Source of the DNA: an uncultured cyanobacterium
GTDB taxonomy: Bacteria > Cyanobacteriota > Cyanobacteriia > Cyanobacteriales > Nostocaceae
Direction of reading: 5' to 3'
NCBI GenBank assembly: GCA_903903925.1
Contig: CAIVAU010000170.1
Location: 1-33,672 of the forward strand
DNA: 33,672 bases
Shown here: in pieces, positions 18,099-26,594 of the stretch
Numbering within the stretch: the stretch's first letter is position 1
Layout of the letters: each line of letters begins with the position of its first letter
Notes under the pieces: generated by a model
Told to the model about the DNA's origin: nothing
What the model saw: only the letters and a program-made list of their open reading frames with translations
The model's database searches: none
Program-made: the position numbers and the translations under genes

Positions 18099-18374
18099 TC
18101 AACTCCCCTTAGCTGGAATGCCGATTAAATCATGGGCTGCCAGGGCATCAGGAACTACGGCATTATTTCCATCGCACAGTTGCCAGAAGGCAGTGGCATC
18201 CTTGAGGTAGTTATTGGCAATCAAATCCAGGCGCTGCCCTTCCAGACGGCGGTGGTACCCCAGAAGCGGTCGGTTAGATGGCAGGGGGATTTTCGTGACG
18301 GTGATCAGGGTGCCATTGGGTCGAGTCAACTGATAGGTACCAACTTTTTCGTAGCGACTGCCGAGAAAGAACAT
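18099..18374 (-). CDS. LysM-like tail protein (tail protein X type)
   Basis: A 91-residue protein whose centre (GQRLDLIANNYLKDATAFWQ then LCDGNN) is a LysM-like module as in phage tail protein X and the LysM part of Afp7-type proteins. In contractile tails this protein joins the tube to the hub and is not a peptidoglycan-recognition protein as such. The start is well supported by AAAGGAGG seven bases before ATG 18374. It lies 19 bases after the CIS tube-type gene, so the tube-extension and LysM functions are on separate polypeptides here. Confidence 0.85.
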   Translation of the reverse strand: MFFLGSRYEKVGTYQLTRPNGTLITVTKIPLPSNRPLLGYHRRLEGQRLDLIANNYLKDATAFWQLCDGNNAVVPDALAAHDLIGIPAKGS

Positions 18375-18393
18375 GCTTAACCTCCTTTAGGGT

Positions 18394-19146
18394 TTATACG
18401 GGTAGCATACCGATAATGGATTCTGTAGCATTGGCGAGATTGGCGAGGGCGAGGGTCTGACGTAGTCCTTGGGAGTAGGTATAGGCTGTTTTGGCGATCT
18501 CGTTGAGTGGGTCTTGTCCAGAAATCGCGTTGAGCTCTTCCAGAGTCAGTACCTTCAGGCTCAGTTGGGCTTCGGCATGAATGGGATTCAATGTGCTGTC
18601 ATAGAGCTTTTCAGTAATCGTCAGGTTCGTAATGCGGACGGGCACAATCCGTCCCGGACCCCAGACAAAGAGTACAGTAGGTACCTGGGACTGTGGGACA
18701 CTACGGCTGGCAGCAGTTGTATTGACGGAAACCCCAACTGATGCAGATACACCACCCCCTCCCACATTGATTGAAGCAGAGGCAGAGACAGAGACCGAGC
18801 CGAGCAACCCGCCGCCAAAAGCATTGGTTGGGTAGAGGAGCATCTCCAGGGCAGCCAGTCGTGAGTAAACACCACTCGCCTGGGCAAGCCCGGCGGTAAC
18901 GGCACTACCATCGGCAATGGTGTCGTTGGCATCCATCATGATGGTGAATGAAAACGATTCACCGGGCACATTTCTAATTGCCAGGGGATCGCTGATGGGT
19001 TGTTCTTTTGCACTGGATGTCTCTGCCTGAGTCCAGGTGTGGGTCATGGTTTCCGGGTTGTACTGAAACTGAATCACGTTGGGTAGAGGCACCAGAAACG
19101 TGGGCATGAATTCGACTAACGCACCTTTGATGAATTTTCCTGCCAT
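18394..19146 (-). CDS. CIS tube-type protein (Afp7 N-terminal-like)
   Basis: A 250-residue protein matching the CIS tube/tail-initiator family: VIQFQYNPETMTHTWTQ near the N-terminus, FSFTIMMDANDTIADG, LGMLLYPTN-like, then VLFVWGPGRIVPVRITNLT and the ITEKLYDSTLNPIHAEAQ block. It should form the first tube ring on the hub. A Ser/Val/Gly-rich stretch (about residues 115-150) looks like a flexible insertion and is compositionally odd. Ribosome site AAGGAG precedes ATG 19146. Confidence 0.87.
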   Translation of the reverse strand: MAGKFIKGALVEFMPTFLVPLPNVIQFQYNPETMTHTWTQAETSSAKEQPISDPLAIRNVPGESFSFTIMMDANDTIADGSAVTAGLAQASGVYSRLAALEMLLYPTNAFGGGLLGSVSVSASASINVGGGGVSASVGVSVNTTAASRSVPQSQVPTVLFVWGPGRIVPVRITNLTITEKLYDSTLNPIHAEAQLSLKVLTLEELNAISGQDPLNEIAKTAYTYSQGLRQTLALANLANATESIIGMLPV

Positions 19147-19159
19147 TGCTTACTCCTTA

Positions 19160-19408
19160 TTATCCTAGGGTTTGATTAAGTTGCCGCAAGATACTTGTTA
19201 CAATTTGTTCTGCTAGCCAATCTACACTGGCATTGGAGCGAGTGGGAATTGTTACTTTAAGGGCAGCAAGATCACTGGGTTCGTGGTTGGTAAGATGGCT
19301 ACTGGCAAGCCTTTGGGTAACGATCTGTGCTAGGCGTTGTCCTTCAGGTTCTGAGAATCCGGAGAGTTTGAGGGTGAGGCGATCGATGGTTAGGTTTGTC
19401 ATTGTCAT
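19160..19408 (-). CDS. Small conserved-looking helical protein of unknown function in the CIS cluster
   Basis: About 82 residues if it starts at ATG 19408 or 19402 (MTMTNLTIDRLTLKLSG). The frame is open upstream to 19525, but that longer version would overlap the toxin-bearing gene and begins with unlikely residues, so the internal start is preferred; neither has a clear ribosome site. The sequence shows a beta start (IDRLTLKLSGF), an amphipathic helix (EPEGQRLAQIVTQRLA) and a C-terminal helix (WLAEQIVTSILRQLNQTL). I do not recognise a named family. Its place between the payload-like gene and the tube gene allows two readings: a small assembly factor, or an immunity/chaperone protein for the upstream toxin. 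Neither is proven. Confidence 0.6.
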   Translation of the reverse strand: MTMTNLTIDRLTLKLSGFSEPEGQRLAQIVTQRLASSHLTNHEPSDLAALKVTIPTRSNASVDWLAEQIVTSILRQLNQTLG

Positions 19409-19493
19409 TTGCGGTTTAAGAAGTAGTTTTAGATTGTTGGGTTTTATGATTTGACTCAACCTACAGGACAGGCGATCGCACTTAGTCTGATAG

Positions 19494-22034
19494 TTACTCA
19501 CAGCTTGGTGGCTTCCATCCTTCATGAGATACTTCTAGCGAACTCAAATCTATATTTTTTAGCCTTCCTTGTCCTTGTTCCTTCCATGTAAGTAAACTAC
19601 TTTTATCAACTTCGACTCCCTCAAGCGTTACGGTTGGTTTAAAAATAGCACTTAAATTATCACCAGCCTTTTTTTCTATTGAAGAGTCATATAGAGAATT
19701 TTGCCAGGCTTCTTCAACTGCTAAAGATAGTGTTCCAAACCCCTGTAGGCAGGCTATCCTACTGACACGATGACCAGCTTGAACACCCAATTCGTTTGTT
19801 GGTAAACGGCTCTGCCAAGTTTTAGCGTCATAATCAACTAGAAAATTAAGTGGATGGTTTCGATTTGAGAGAATACGTTGAAGTTTTTCTTGCATAAACT
19901 TTTCATTGAATCTACGCCAATTTTTCTCTAAACAACATGGATCGTCGTGATCGTCGTCTCCTTTGTCTTCTGTATCGCTCCGTATTGTAGTTCCGGCTGT
20001 TGCTGATGAGGTTGGGCTGTCGCTCAATAGTGTAGCTCCGGTTGTTGCAGCTGCAGCTGCAGCGCTTAATACATCTATGGTTACTTTTACAAAAGATGCT
20101 GAACCAGCAACAGTTGTTGCCGTTGCCCCTGATTGGAGTGCCACTGCGGCAGCTGGAGCGGCTGCCGCTCCAGCCGCTCCAGCCACTCCAGCCGCTCCAG
20201 CCACTCCAGCCACTCCAGCCACTCCAGCCGCTTCGGACAGAACGATTGTCGCGCCCCCTTGTACAGCAGTAACGGGGCCTGCTGTCCCGACGAGTGCGAG
20301 AGACTGTACCAGCGCATACACGCGTGCCCCGCTTGCTGCCACTCTTACCCCGCCGCTTAACAAAGCAGCCACTTCAGGGCCCAATACAATAATCGCCCCG
20401 GCGGTGATGGTGCCTCCGACGACAACCGCGACGATACCAGCGGCGATAGCAAGCCCAAGATGGAAATCTTCTAGTTCTTGCTGGGTATATGGGGGATTGT
20501 TGCACTCATCTGGAGATGGATATATGTCAGGCCCATCGTAATTAGTTTTCTCCTGTTCTTTACATTGTTTGTTGTATTCAGGAATATACTCGTCGGCGAT
20601 TCCTCCATCACGAGAATAAGTTCCTGATGAGCACCCTCCCAGCTGCACCACGCAGTGCAGTTGGCGTTCTCTTGTTGATATCGAAGGTGTATCTCCACCA
20701 TTCTGCTGTTGTTGCTGTTTGGCACCATCGCTGCCACCGTCTTGACTAGTTTGGGCTGGGACTGGAGTGGTCGTTTGATCCGAAGTGGCTAGTGCTGGAG
20801 TTGGCGCTTGATCCGGAGTAGCTAGTGCTGGAGTTGTCGTTTGATCCGGAGTGGCTGGGACTGGTGACGGTGTCGCCTGTGGTGGCGATGTGGAAGCAAG
20901 AGGCGTTCCTGGCTTAGTTAACTGAGCTACTTGAGAGTCCGGTCCAACTCGGTCGTTGTCCAGCGCACCCTGGTGGATATACCCGATCTCGTCTTGCGTC
21001 AGTTGGGCGAGGCGGCTCTGGATATCCTCATGATTGAAACCATTGAGCTTTTCAGCTACATCTTGCCAGAGGGTGCCGCCTGTCTGCCTAGCAGCCTGCA
21101 ACGCATTGTTGTACAACTCGTCTAGGGTGGGCACATCGGACTCGCCATCGCGCTGAACCAGTCTGCTGCCCACTGTGGACAATTGTTCCCGTTTCACATC
21201 CGAGTCGAGATTCCTTGCCGAGTTCTGTTGCACTGTGTGCGTCAACTCATGGGCAAGCAAGCGCCGTCCTTCATGCGTCCCTGGCGCATACCGACCTGCA
21301 CCGAACACGATGTTGTGCCCTACGGTGTAGGCATTGGCGTTCACGTCCCGAGCTGATCGCTCAGCCGCCGCACCAGTATGTACCCGCACACTCGAAAAGT
21401 CGTGGCTAAAGCGTTGCCCCATATCCTTCTGTAATGAAGGCTCCAGCGGTCTGCCAGGACTTGACAAGACGTGGTCTACGCTTGCAGGTGCCGCCATATC
21501 TGCCCTTCCAGTCGTTTGCCCCGTAAAGCGCTGGATGCGGGGAGGTACACCACTGATGATGGAATTTGTTGGTGCTGCTAACACTTGGTCGGCAACGCGA
21601 TCAGCTTCCTGTTCGTAGCGATCGCCGGGTTGGTTAACCGTGAGTTTCGTTTGAAAGTTTCCCGGCAGACCCATCCCACCCTTTTCCTCACACTCAGCAC
21701 TGCTTCCCAATGCACCCGCCGCATTTCCACAGGCACATTTCCGCTGCAAAATGCCACCCCGACTTAAAGGCGAAGCAGTTACAGGGGCTTGTGCTGGCGA
21801 TTTATTCATCATCCGCAACATCGCCTGATTCCCATAGGCTTTCTGCATCCCTGCCTGGTGTGCCTGTTTTCCCAGCGGCTGAGAGACAGCCGCTAACCGT
21901 CCACTACCCGGACTGAGTGAGCCATACCCCGCCCAACCCCCAGAGCGTTTGTCTCCTTCCATCCCAAACTCAGACTCAGCTTTCCCTTGCTGTTCCTTCG
22001 TTTTGTTCTCACTCACAGGTGCGCTTAACATCAT
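19494..22034 (-). CDS. eCIS core (DUF4157) protein with C-terminal toxin-like domain
   Basis: An 846-residue modular protein. Residues 1-130 are disordered, with CAC(100-102) and C115 as in many DUF4157 proteins. Residues about 196-272 are the eCIS-core domain, with FSHDFSSVRVHTG and a zinc-peptidase-like HELTH (262-266). A helical domain follows (about 305-372), then a Pro/Thr repeat linker (ATPDQTTTP, 385-430), a hydrophobic Gly/Ala/Val region (527-670) and a C-terminal domain (about 698-846) with VQAGHRVSRI, LAVEEAWQN and VTLEGVEVDKSSLLTWKEQG. That last pattern resembles polymorphic toxin type 5, so the protein is probably a loaded effector. A GAAGGGG ribosome site fits the second ATG (22031) as well as the first. 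Confidence 0.8.
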   Translation of the reverse strand: MMLSAPVSENKTKEQQGKAESEFGMEGDKRSGGWAGYGSLSPGSGRLAAVSQPLGKQAHQAGMQKAYGNQAMLRMMNKSPAQAPVTASPLSRGGILQRKCACGNAAGALGSSAECEEKGGMGLPGNFQTKLTVNQPGDRYEQEADRVADQVLAAPTNSIISGVPPRIQRFTGQTTGRADMAAPASVDHVLSSPGRPLEPSLQKDMGQRFSHDFSSVRVHTGAAAERSARDVNANAYTVGHNIVFGAGRYAPGTHEGRRLLAHELTHTVQQNSARNLDSDVKREQLSTVGSRLVQRDGESDVPTLDELYNNALQAARQTGGTLWQDVAEKLNGFNHEDIQSRLAQLTQDEIGYIHQGALDNDRVGPDSQVAQLTKPGTPLASTSPPQATPSPVPATPDQTTTPALATPDQAPTPALATSDQTTTPVPAQTSQDGGSDGAKQQQQQNGGDTPSISTRERQLHCVVQLGGCSSGTYSRDGGIADEYIPEYNKQCKEQEKTNYDGPDIYPSPDECNNPPYTQQELEDFHLGLAIAAGIVAVVVGGTITAGAIIVLGPEVAALLSGGVRVAASGARVYALVQSLALVGTAGPVTAVQGGATIVLSEAAGVAGVAGVAGAAGVAGAAGAAAAPAAAVALQSGATATTVAGSASFVKVTIDVLSAAAAAATTGATLLSDSPTSSATAGTTIRSDTEDKGDDDHDDPCCLEKNWRRFNEKFMQEKLQRILSNRNHPLNFLVDYDAKTWQSRLPTNELGVQAGHRVSRIACLQGFGTLSLAVEEAWQNSLYDSSIEKKAGDNLSAIFKPTVTLEGVEVDKSSLLTWKEQGQGRLKNIDLSSLEVSHEGWKPPSCE
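20164..20235 (-). repeat. Eight 9-bp coding repeats in the DUF4157 effector gene
   Basis: On the plus strand, units gccRctcca run in tandem eight times (the last is gccgcttcg); on the coding strand they give the V/A-A-G tripeptide repeats at about residues 603-624. The region is prone to slippage in nine-base steps that keep frame. Confidence 0.85.
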
Positions 22035-22095
22035 CAGCCCCTTCAGGTTTAGTGTTTACAAATCGCCTAATCAGTCACATCCTCTGGGTCAATTC

Positions 22096-24192
22096 CTAAC
22101 CTTCCCATTCCCCTGCCCGGATGACGATCCCGTGTTTCGCCATCTCTCGTTGCGCTGCATGAAAAAGATGCTGCATGGTGATGCGTGTCCCACTTGCCCG
22201 TGCCAAAAACGCTGCCCCCAATGCCGCCCCCTTAATGTCTGCTCCCGTCATATTGAGTTGCTTTGCCAGCCTTTGCCAATCCAGATTTTCCAGTAACGCC
22301 TCACCCCCAGGCGATCGCTCCAGCAAAGCCAATTTCCAGATTTTCAACCTCTCCGCTGGTCCCGGCTGGATAAAATCCACAATGAAGCGCAACCGCCTAA
22401 TAAACGCCTGATCCATATCCCCCTTACGATTCGTTGCCAAAATCGCAATCCCATCAAACTGCTCCATCCGCTGTAACAAATAGTCAATCTCAATATTGGC
22501 AAAGCGATCATGAGCATCCTTCACCTGCGTCCGCTGCCCAAATAACGCATCGGCTTCATCAAAAAACAACACCACATTTGCCCGTTCACAGGCATCAAAC
22601 ACCCGCTTTAACCGCTTTTCTGTCTCCCCAATATACTTGTTCACTACTCCGGCTAGATCCACCCGGTACAGTTCCATGCCTAGCGATCGCGCCAACACCT
22701 GTGCCGCCATGGTTTTCCCCGTGCCACTGGGCCCCGCAAACATCGCCGTAATGCCTCGACCCACAGGACACAGCCGCTCAAAACCCCACTCCTCGTACAC
22801 CTGCCACCGCAGCCGCGCCTGCTGTTCCAGTTCCTCCAGGTGTTGGCGGATGGCAGATGGCAACACAATGTCTTCCCAAGTATAGGGACAAACCAGCAAA
22901 TTAAACAATTCCCCCGGTTCGTGGTGCACCATCTGCTGACACACCGCCACCACCGCAGCCGTGCCCGCCCCTGCTGCCCGTGCTGCCTCAGTAATTTCAC
23001 TGGGAGTTAACACCCAGTTTAGCACAGGATCGGGCACCGGACTACTGTTAGTTAACTGCTGCCACAATTCAATCCGCTGCTTGCGGGTTAAGGATGGCAA
23101 CGGTACCACTCGCCGCAGTGCGCCATTGTGCCGTTGTCCTAGGGGTGCCGTCGCCCCAAAGATTGTCAACTGGCTAATATCCCTGAGCGATCGCCACACT
23201 TTGGGCTGGCTATCCTCTACCCGATGCCAGTAGGGAACGCTCCGATTCAAACAAGCTGATCGCAGGACTCGCATCACCCGTTCCGTCGCCAGTGCCAGCG
23301 ATACCTCTGCCCCCAGAAGCAGGCTGCTATCTGCCACCAGCAGGCTAACCCCTAAAGAGCCACACACCTGGGCAGCCAGAGTCCGCTTCCCAGCCCCTTC
23401 TGGACCAATGAGTTCCACTTCAATGGCAGTAAAGGAGGACAGCGCCTCTGGGCGATCAGGGGGTGTGTGGGCGATCGCCACGATAAATTCCCGCATCGCT
23501 GCCAGTTCAGCCGGATACAAGCAGGTATTACCAGTCCCTTCGGTCGCCGGAATCCACTGGACGGCATTACCCAGCATGGGATCAAGCCGTTGTCCCTGCA
23601 CCAACCAGCCTACAATGTAGGGGTCGGCAACCCAGGCGGTGGTGATCGACCCGTTTGGGTGATTGCCCTCCCCAGGATAAGCTAACCGCCAGCGCAGTAG
23701 CCCTGACTCTGGGCCCGGAACACTGGCAGTGTTCCACTGAAACAGCAGGGAGGCTAACCAGGGAGTGGCATACCCCATGGTGGCATCGTCATGGAGATAG
23801 CCATATACTCGCCGCAACAAGGGATCAACTTCTACCGCGATCGCCAGCAATAACAGGTCACTTTCCCCATCAGATAACCCAAACAGTTGCCGCAAACCTT
23901 GCCAGCTTGAATCATTAGCCAATTGCTCCTCAGCAACTTGAAGCTGCTGCGTCATCTGTTGGGCAGCGCGATCGCTCTGGTAGAAAGCCCCCTCTGCTTC
24001 TGCCATCACCTGGGGTGGGGTCAAGATGCGATCAACCTCTGTAGCAGAAATTGCCAGAGACTGTCTGGCGATCGCCATATCCTCTGACCACAAAGTTTGC
24101 ATCCACCGGACTCGCCGTTGAGCACGCAGGCGAACAGTCGCCAGAAAGTCTGTCGTTGTTCGCTGTCCCTGTAACGCCTCAGATGCAATCAT
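22096..24192 (-). CDS. AAA+ ATPase of the CIS cluster (Afp15-like)
   Basis: About 698 residues from ATG 24192 (MIASEALQGQ). A longer start at 24210 would overlap the DUF4255 stop by 16 bases and is less likely. There are two AAA-like halves: a first with a degenerate P-loop (GPEGAGKRT, about 263-271), and a second, fully equipped, with Walker A GPSGTGKT (487-494), Walker B VLFFDEAD (541-548), sensor ILATNRKGDMD and an arginine-rich AFIRRLRFI. The N-terminal part is helical. Afp15-type ATPases act in assembly or loading of extracellular CIS particles in the producing cell cytoplasm; here that is inferred from family and position. The arrangement of an AAA+ gene beside DUF4157 and DUF4255 genes is characteristic of eCIS loci. 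Confidence 0.9.
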   Translation of the reverse strand: MIASEALQGQRTTTDFLATVRLRAQRRVRWMQTLWSEDMAIARQSLAISATEVDRILTPPQVMAEAEGAFYQSDRAAQQMTQQLQVAEEQLANDSSWQGLRQLFGLSDGESDLLLLAIAVEVDPLLRRVYGYLHDDATMGYATPWLASLLFQWNTASVPGPESGLLRWRLAYPGEGNHPNGSITTAWVADPYIVGWLVQGQRLDPMLGNAVQWIPATEGTGNTCLYPAELAAMREFIVAIAHTPPDRPEALSSFTAIEVELIGPEGAGKRTLAAQVCGSLGVSLLVADSSLLLGAEVSLALATERVMRVLRSACLNRSVPYWHRVEDSQPKVWRSLRDISQLTIFGATAPLGQRHNGALRRVVPLPSLTRKQRIELWQQLTNSSPVPDPVLNWVLTPSEITEAARAAGAGTAAVVAVCQQMVHHEPGELFNLLVCPYTWEDIVLPSAIRQHLEELEQQARLRWQVYEEWGFERLCPVGRGITAMFAGPSGTGKTMAAQVLARSLGMELYRVDLAGVVNKYIGETEKRLKRVFDACERANVVLFFDEADALFGQRTQVKDAHDRFANIEIDYLLQRMEQFDGIAILATNRKGDMDQAFIRRLRFIVDFIQPGPAERLKIWKLALLERSPGGEALLENLDWQRLAKQLNMTGADIKGAALGAAFLARASGTRITMQHLFHAAQREMAKHGIVIRAGEWEG

Positions 24193-24194
24193 AA

Positions 24195-25523
24195 TTATTT
24201 CACCACCCATTTCGCCGGTGGAGATTCCACCTGATTAACGCGAACCCGAACCCCATACCGTCCATTGGGTAGATCCCCTGGCAACTGAAAACTGATGGCA
24301 TTATTGCTACTGAATCTGAACAGTGCGGGTGTCAGGGCGATCGTCTCCAGCAAAATTTCTAATGTTCCTGGACTAAAGCCAATGCCGTTAATCGTATAAG
24401 TGCCTCCAACCGGGCTTAATAGAGGACCACCCGTTGGATCAACCCAGGCGGCAACACTGAAGGGTGTTGCGTTTGAGCGAATTGCATTGGGGTCCCCTAA
24501 AGGGAGATTATTTCCCACCCGCAACTGATAAATGCCTGCTAGAGGGGCACCCGTGGTGGGTAATACTAACGTCAAGCGCGAATCCGTTTGTACAGGCGGT
24601 GCCGGGGATGGTGGATTCGTTGGAGTTACCCAGGCTGTCACATCCTGCTCGGTTCCATCTGGTAATAAAAGATAGACTCGGTTAGAACTATTCTGATTCA
24701 ACCCTGCCCCGTAAAGCAGAAAACTTTGTCCCGGAGCAACTACAGCTGGTAACAGATCGTAGCTTCGACGATCTGGTTGCAAAGGCGTGTCATTTGGTCC
24801 AATATAGTTAACTTTGATATAGGTTCCAATCACCTGTCCTGCGGCGGCAAAGGGTAAAGATGCAGGACTGACGGCTAAATTCACTGTCTGTACCTGTTTT
24901 GCCAGTGGCGGTGGGAGCTTGGGTTCGATAAAAATAACGCTCACTTTATAAATTAAGGAAAGCCGAAGTGAAGAAGTAATGGCTTGCCAAAGTCGCCCTG
25001 CTTCTAAAACACTTTCCACCTCCATCGTTAGGCAGAATTCTTCGACTCGATTATCAATCGGTACAGTTGATCTAATGATTGGATTTTCGTGAAAGCATTT
25101 CAAGGCGATGCTCATTGCCTGTTGCTCCTGAATATAGGAACCTTTGGCGTAAGCACTGAGCAGGTAATACAGATCCAGGCTCAAAGGCTGATGTGGAATT
25201 GGCGGTACACGGGTTGACGTTTTGGTAGGATCTGTTGCCGGGGGAGTTGTCCACGGTCCTGTAACAGGCGAATTCCGTTGAAAGGAATCCTGGGCGACGT
25301 GAAACAGGTAGAGATTCAGTTGGCATCCCGTCAAACTCCGTATTTCGTCAGGGGGCAAGCCTGTGACATTAATGTCAAAGCGTTGACCAGGATTGATGCT
25401 AGTAGGAGTGCCATCAGGGGGAGTGGGTTCTTCGCTCCACAGTTGAGAGCTTTGCACACTTGCATTTAGTAGACTGATCAGACGGTCAGTAACAATAGAG
25501 AGATCAAGCAATCCTAGTGGCAT
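24195..25523 (-). CDS. DUF4255 (Pvc16/Afp16-type) tail terminator with Ig-like extension
   Basis: The N-terminal ~190 residues (LLDLSIVTDRLISLLNAS, FDINVTGLPPDEIRSLTGCQ, LNLYLFHVAQDSF) match the DUF4255 family; Afp16 caps the tube and sheath at the tail end. The C-terminal ~220 residues add beta-sandwich-like segments (FLLYGAGLN, YTINGIGFSPGTLEILL) that resemble IPT/TIG or Ig-like folds, making the protein about twice the size of a minimal DUF4255 protein. The start ATG 25523 is fixed by AAGGAGG seven bases upstream; the frame is open further up to 25610 but that would overlap the Pro-rich gene. It ends four bases before the ATPase start. Confidence 0.87.
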   Translation of the reverse strand: MPLGLLDLSIVTDRLISLLNASVQSSQLWSEEPTPPDGTPTSINPGQRFDINVTGLPPDEIRSLTGCQLNLYLFHVAQDSFQRNSPVTGPWTTPPATDPTKTSTRVPPIPHQPLSLDLYYLLSAYAKGSYIQEQQAMSIALKCFHENPIIRSTVPIDNRVEEFCLTMEVESVLEAGRLWQAITSSLRLSLIYKVSVIFIEPKLPPPLAKQVQTVNLAVSPASLPFAAAGQVIGTYIKVNYIGPNDTPLQPDRRSYDLLPAVVAPGQSFLLYGAGLNQNSSNRVYLLLPDGTEQDVTAWVTPTNPPSPAPPVQTDSRLTLVLPTTGAPLAGIYQLRVGNNLPLGDPNAIRSNATPFSVAAWVDPTGGPLLSPVGGTYTINGIGFSPGTLEILLETIALTPALFRFSSNNAISFQLPGDLPNGRYGVRVRVNQVESPPAKWVVK

Positions 25524-25536
25524 CTCTTTCCTCCTT

Positions 25537-26592
25537 TCAACTTTGGCGTAAACCAAAGGTAGATATAAAACCACGGGATAGTATGGGCGCTGCTCCTGAT
25601 TTCCCTGCAACGGTCACAACCCTGGTGGTTACTGGTGGAGGCGGTGCAGGAGGGGGCACGATGTGAACCTCGATGGAGCCAATGTGAACGGTGGAAGGCT
25701 GGGGCGGTTCTGCTCCCTGGGTTGGCCATGATCGCTGAGACAGAAACTCGGTCATTGCATTTGTGTGTGTCTGTTGGCTAGGGCTTCCAGGTTCCAGTAC
25801 GGTTTGCAATGGTTGAGCCACTGGGGGAGAGGCTTCAGATCTAACAGGAAAAGAAGGTTGCACAGGGGGAGTTAATCTGGTAATGGGGGGTGGTGGCTGA
25901 GACTGTAAAGCAGTTGCCTCAAAAGGTTCAACAATTGTTTGGACACTGGGTGGACTGGATGGCGTTGGGGGCATCAGTATTGGTTGCACCACCTCTAAAC
26001 TATCGCTGGATATGGGACGAAGGATGGTCGAACCTGGCGAAACAGGCTGGTTGGCTGTCTCTATCTGTTGTGGGAGTTGTGGTAATAACGGTGGTGGTGG
26101 TGCATCCAAGGTTGGGGACTGGAGACTGATGGGATTCAGTGCCACTGGCTCAGTCTGGATCTCTGTCCCAGGTTGGTTGGTTGTAACAGTCTCTGTCTGT
26201 GGCGGTGGTGATTGGGAGAGTTGTGGGAGTTGTGGTAATAATGGTGGTGGAGCAGATGGCGATGGTTCTGTATCCAAGGTTGAGGGTTGAACACTAAGGG
26301 GATTGAGCGTGGCTGGCTCAGTGTGGATCTCTGTGGTTAGTGGAGTGGTGATGGTAGGCAATGGCGGGGTTTGCCCAACAGTTACCTGGGGGGGTTCAGG
26401 GGATTGGGGCGATCGCACTTCTGCTGATCCATAACTCAAGGGTGTTTGCTCCTCCCCTGCGACAGCCTGATTGAGATTTCCCTGAGGAAACAGCAATCGA
26501 GGGGGAGTTAGCATCGGCAGTCCACCAGGGGGGCGATAGCTCCCACGACGAGTACGATGGGCGATCTGTTGCAGGTAAGAAAATTGCACCAT
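25537..26592 (-). CDS. Pro-rich repeat protein of the CIS cluster, possible length-control component
   Basis: A 351-residue, largely disordered protein rich in Pro, Ser, Thr and Gln. The N-terminus (MVQFSYLQQIAHRTRRGSYR) is basic. The middle holds two imperfect copies of a unit reading TEIxTEPxxLNPxSxQxxTLD then PPPLLPQLPQ. The C-terminus has the block VHIGSIEVHIVPPP and TTRVVTVAGKSGAAP. Such blocks occur in Pro-rich proteins of eCIS loci; I give no named family. No classical long helical tape-measure gene exists in this cluster, so an extended disordered protein is one candidate for a ruler, though it could be a chaperone or linker. A good ribosome site (AAGAGGAC) precedes ATG 26592, two bases after the gp26-like stop. 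Confidence 0.6.
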   Translation of the reverse strand: MVQFSYLQQIAHRTRRGSYRPPGGLPMLTPPRLLFPQGNLNQAVAGEEQTPLSYGSAEVRSPQSPEPPQVTVGQTPPLPTITTPLTTEIHTEPATLNPLSVQPSTLDTEPSPSAPPPLLPQLPQLSQSPPPQTETVTTNQPGTEIQTEPVALNPISLQSPTLDAPPPPLLPQLPQQIETANQPVSPGSTILRPISSDSLEVVQPILMPPTPSSPPSVQTIVEPFEATALQSQPPPPITRLTPPVQPSFPVRSEASPPVAQPLQTVLEPGSPSQQTHTNAMTEFLSQRSWPTQGAEPPQPSTVHIGSIEVHIVPPPAPPPPVTTRVVTVAGKSGAAPILSRGFISTFGLRQS

Positions 26593-26594
26593 AT

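Noticed and set aside
19963..20541. 192-residue frame antisense to the DUF4157 gene
   Set aside because: It is a shadow of the repetitive Ala/Gly-Val coding region; its composition (Ala/Pro/Thr runs) mirrors the repeat and it has no family features or ribosome site.
24193..24210. Start of the AAA+ gene at 24210
   Set aside because: It overlaps the preceding stop by 16 bases; ATG 24192 gives a four-base spacing. Not fully excluded.
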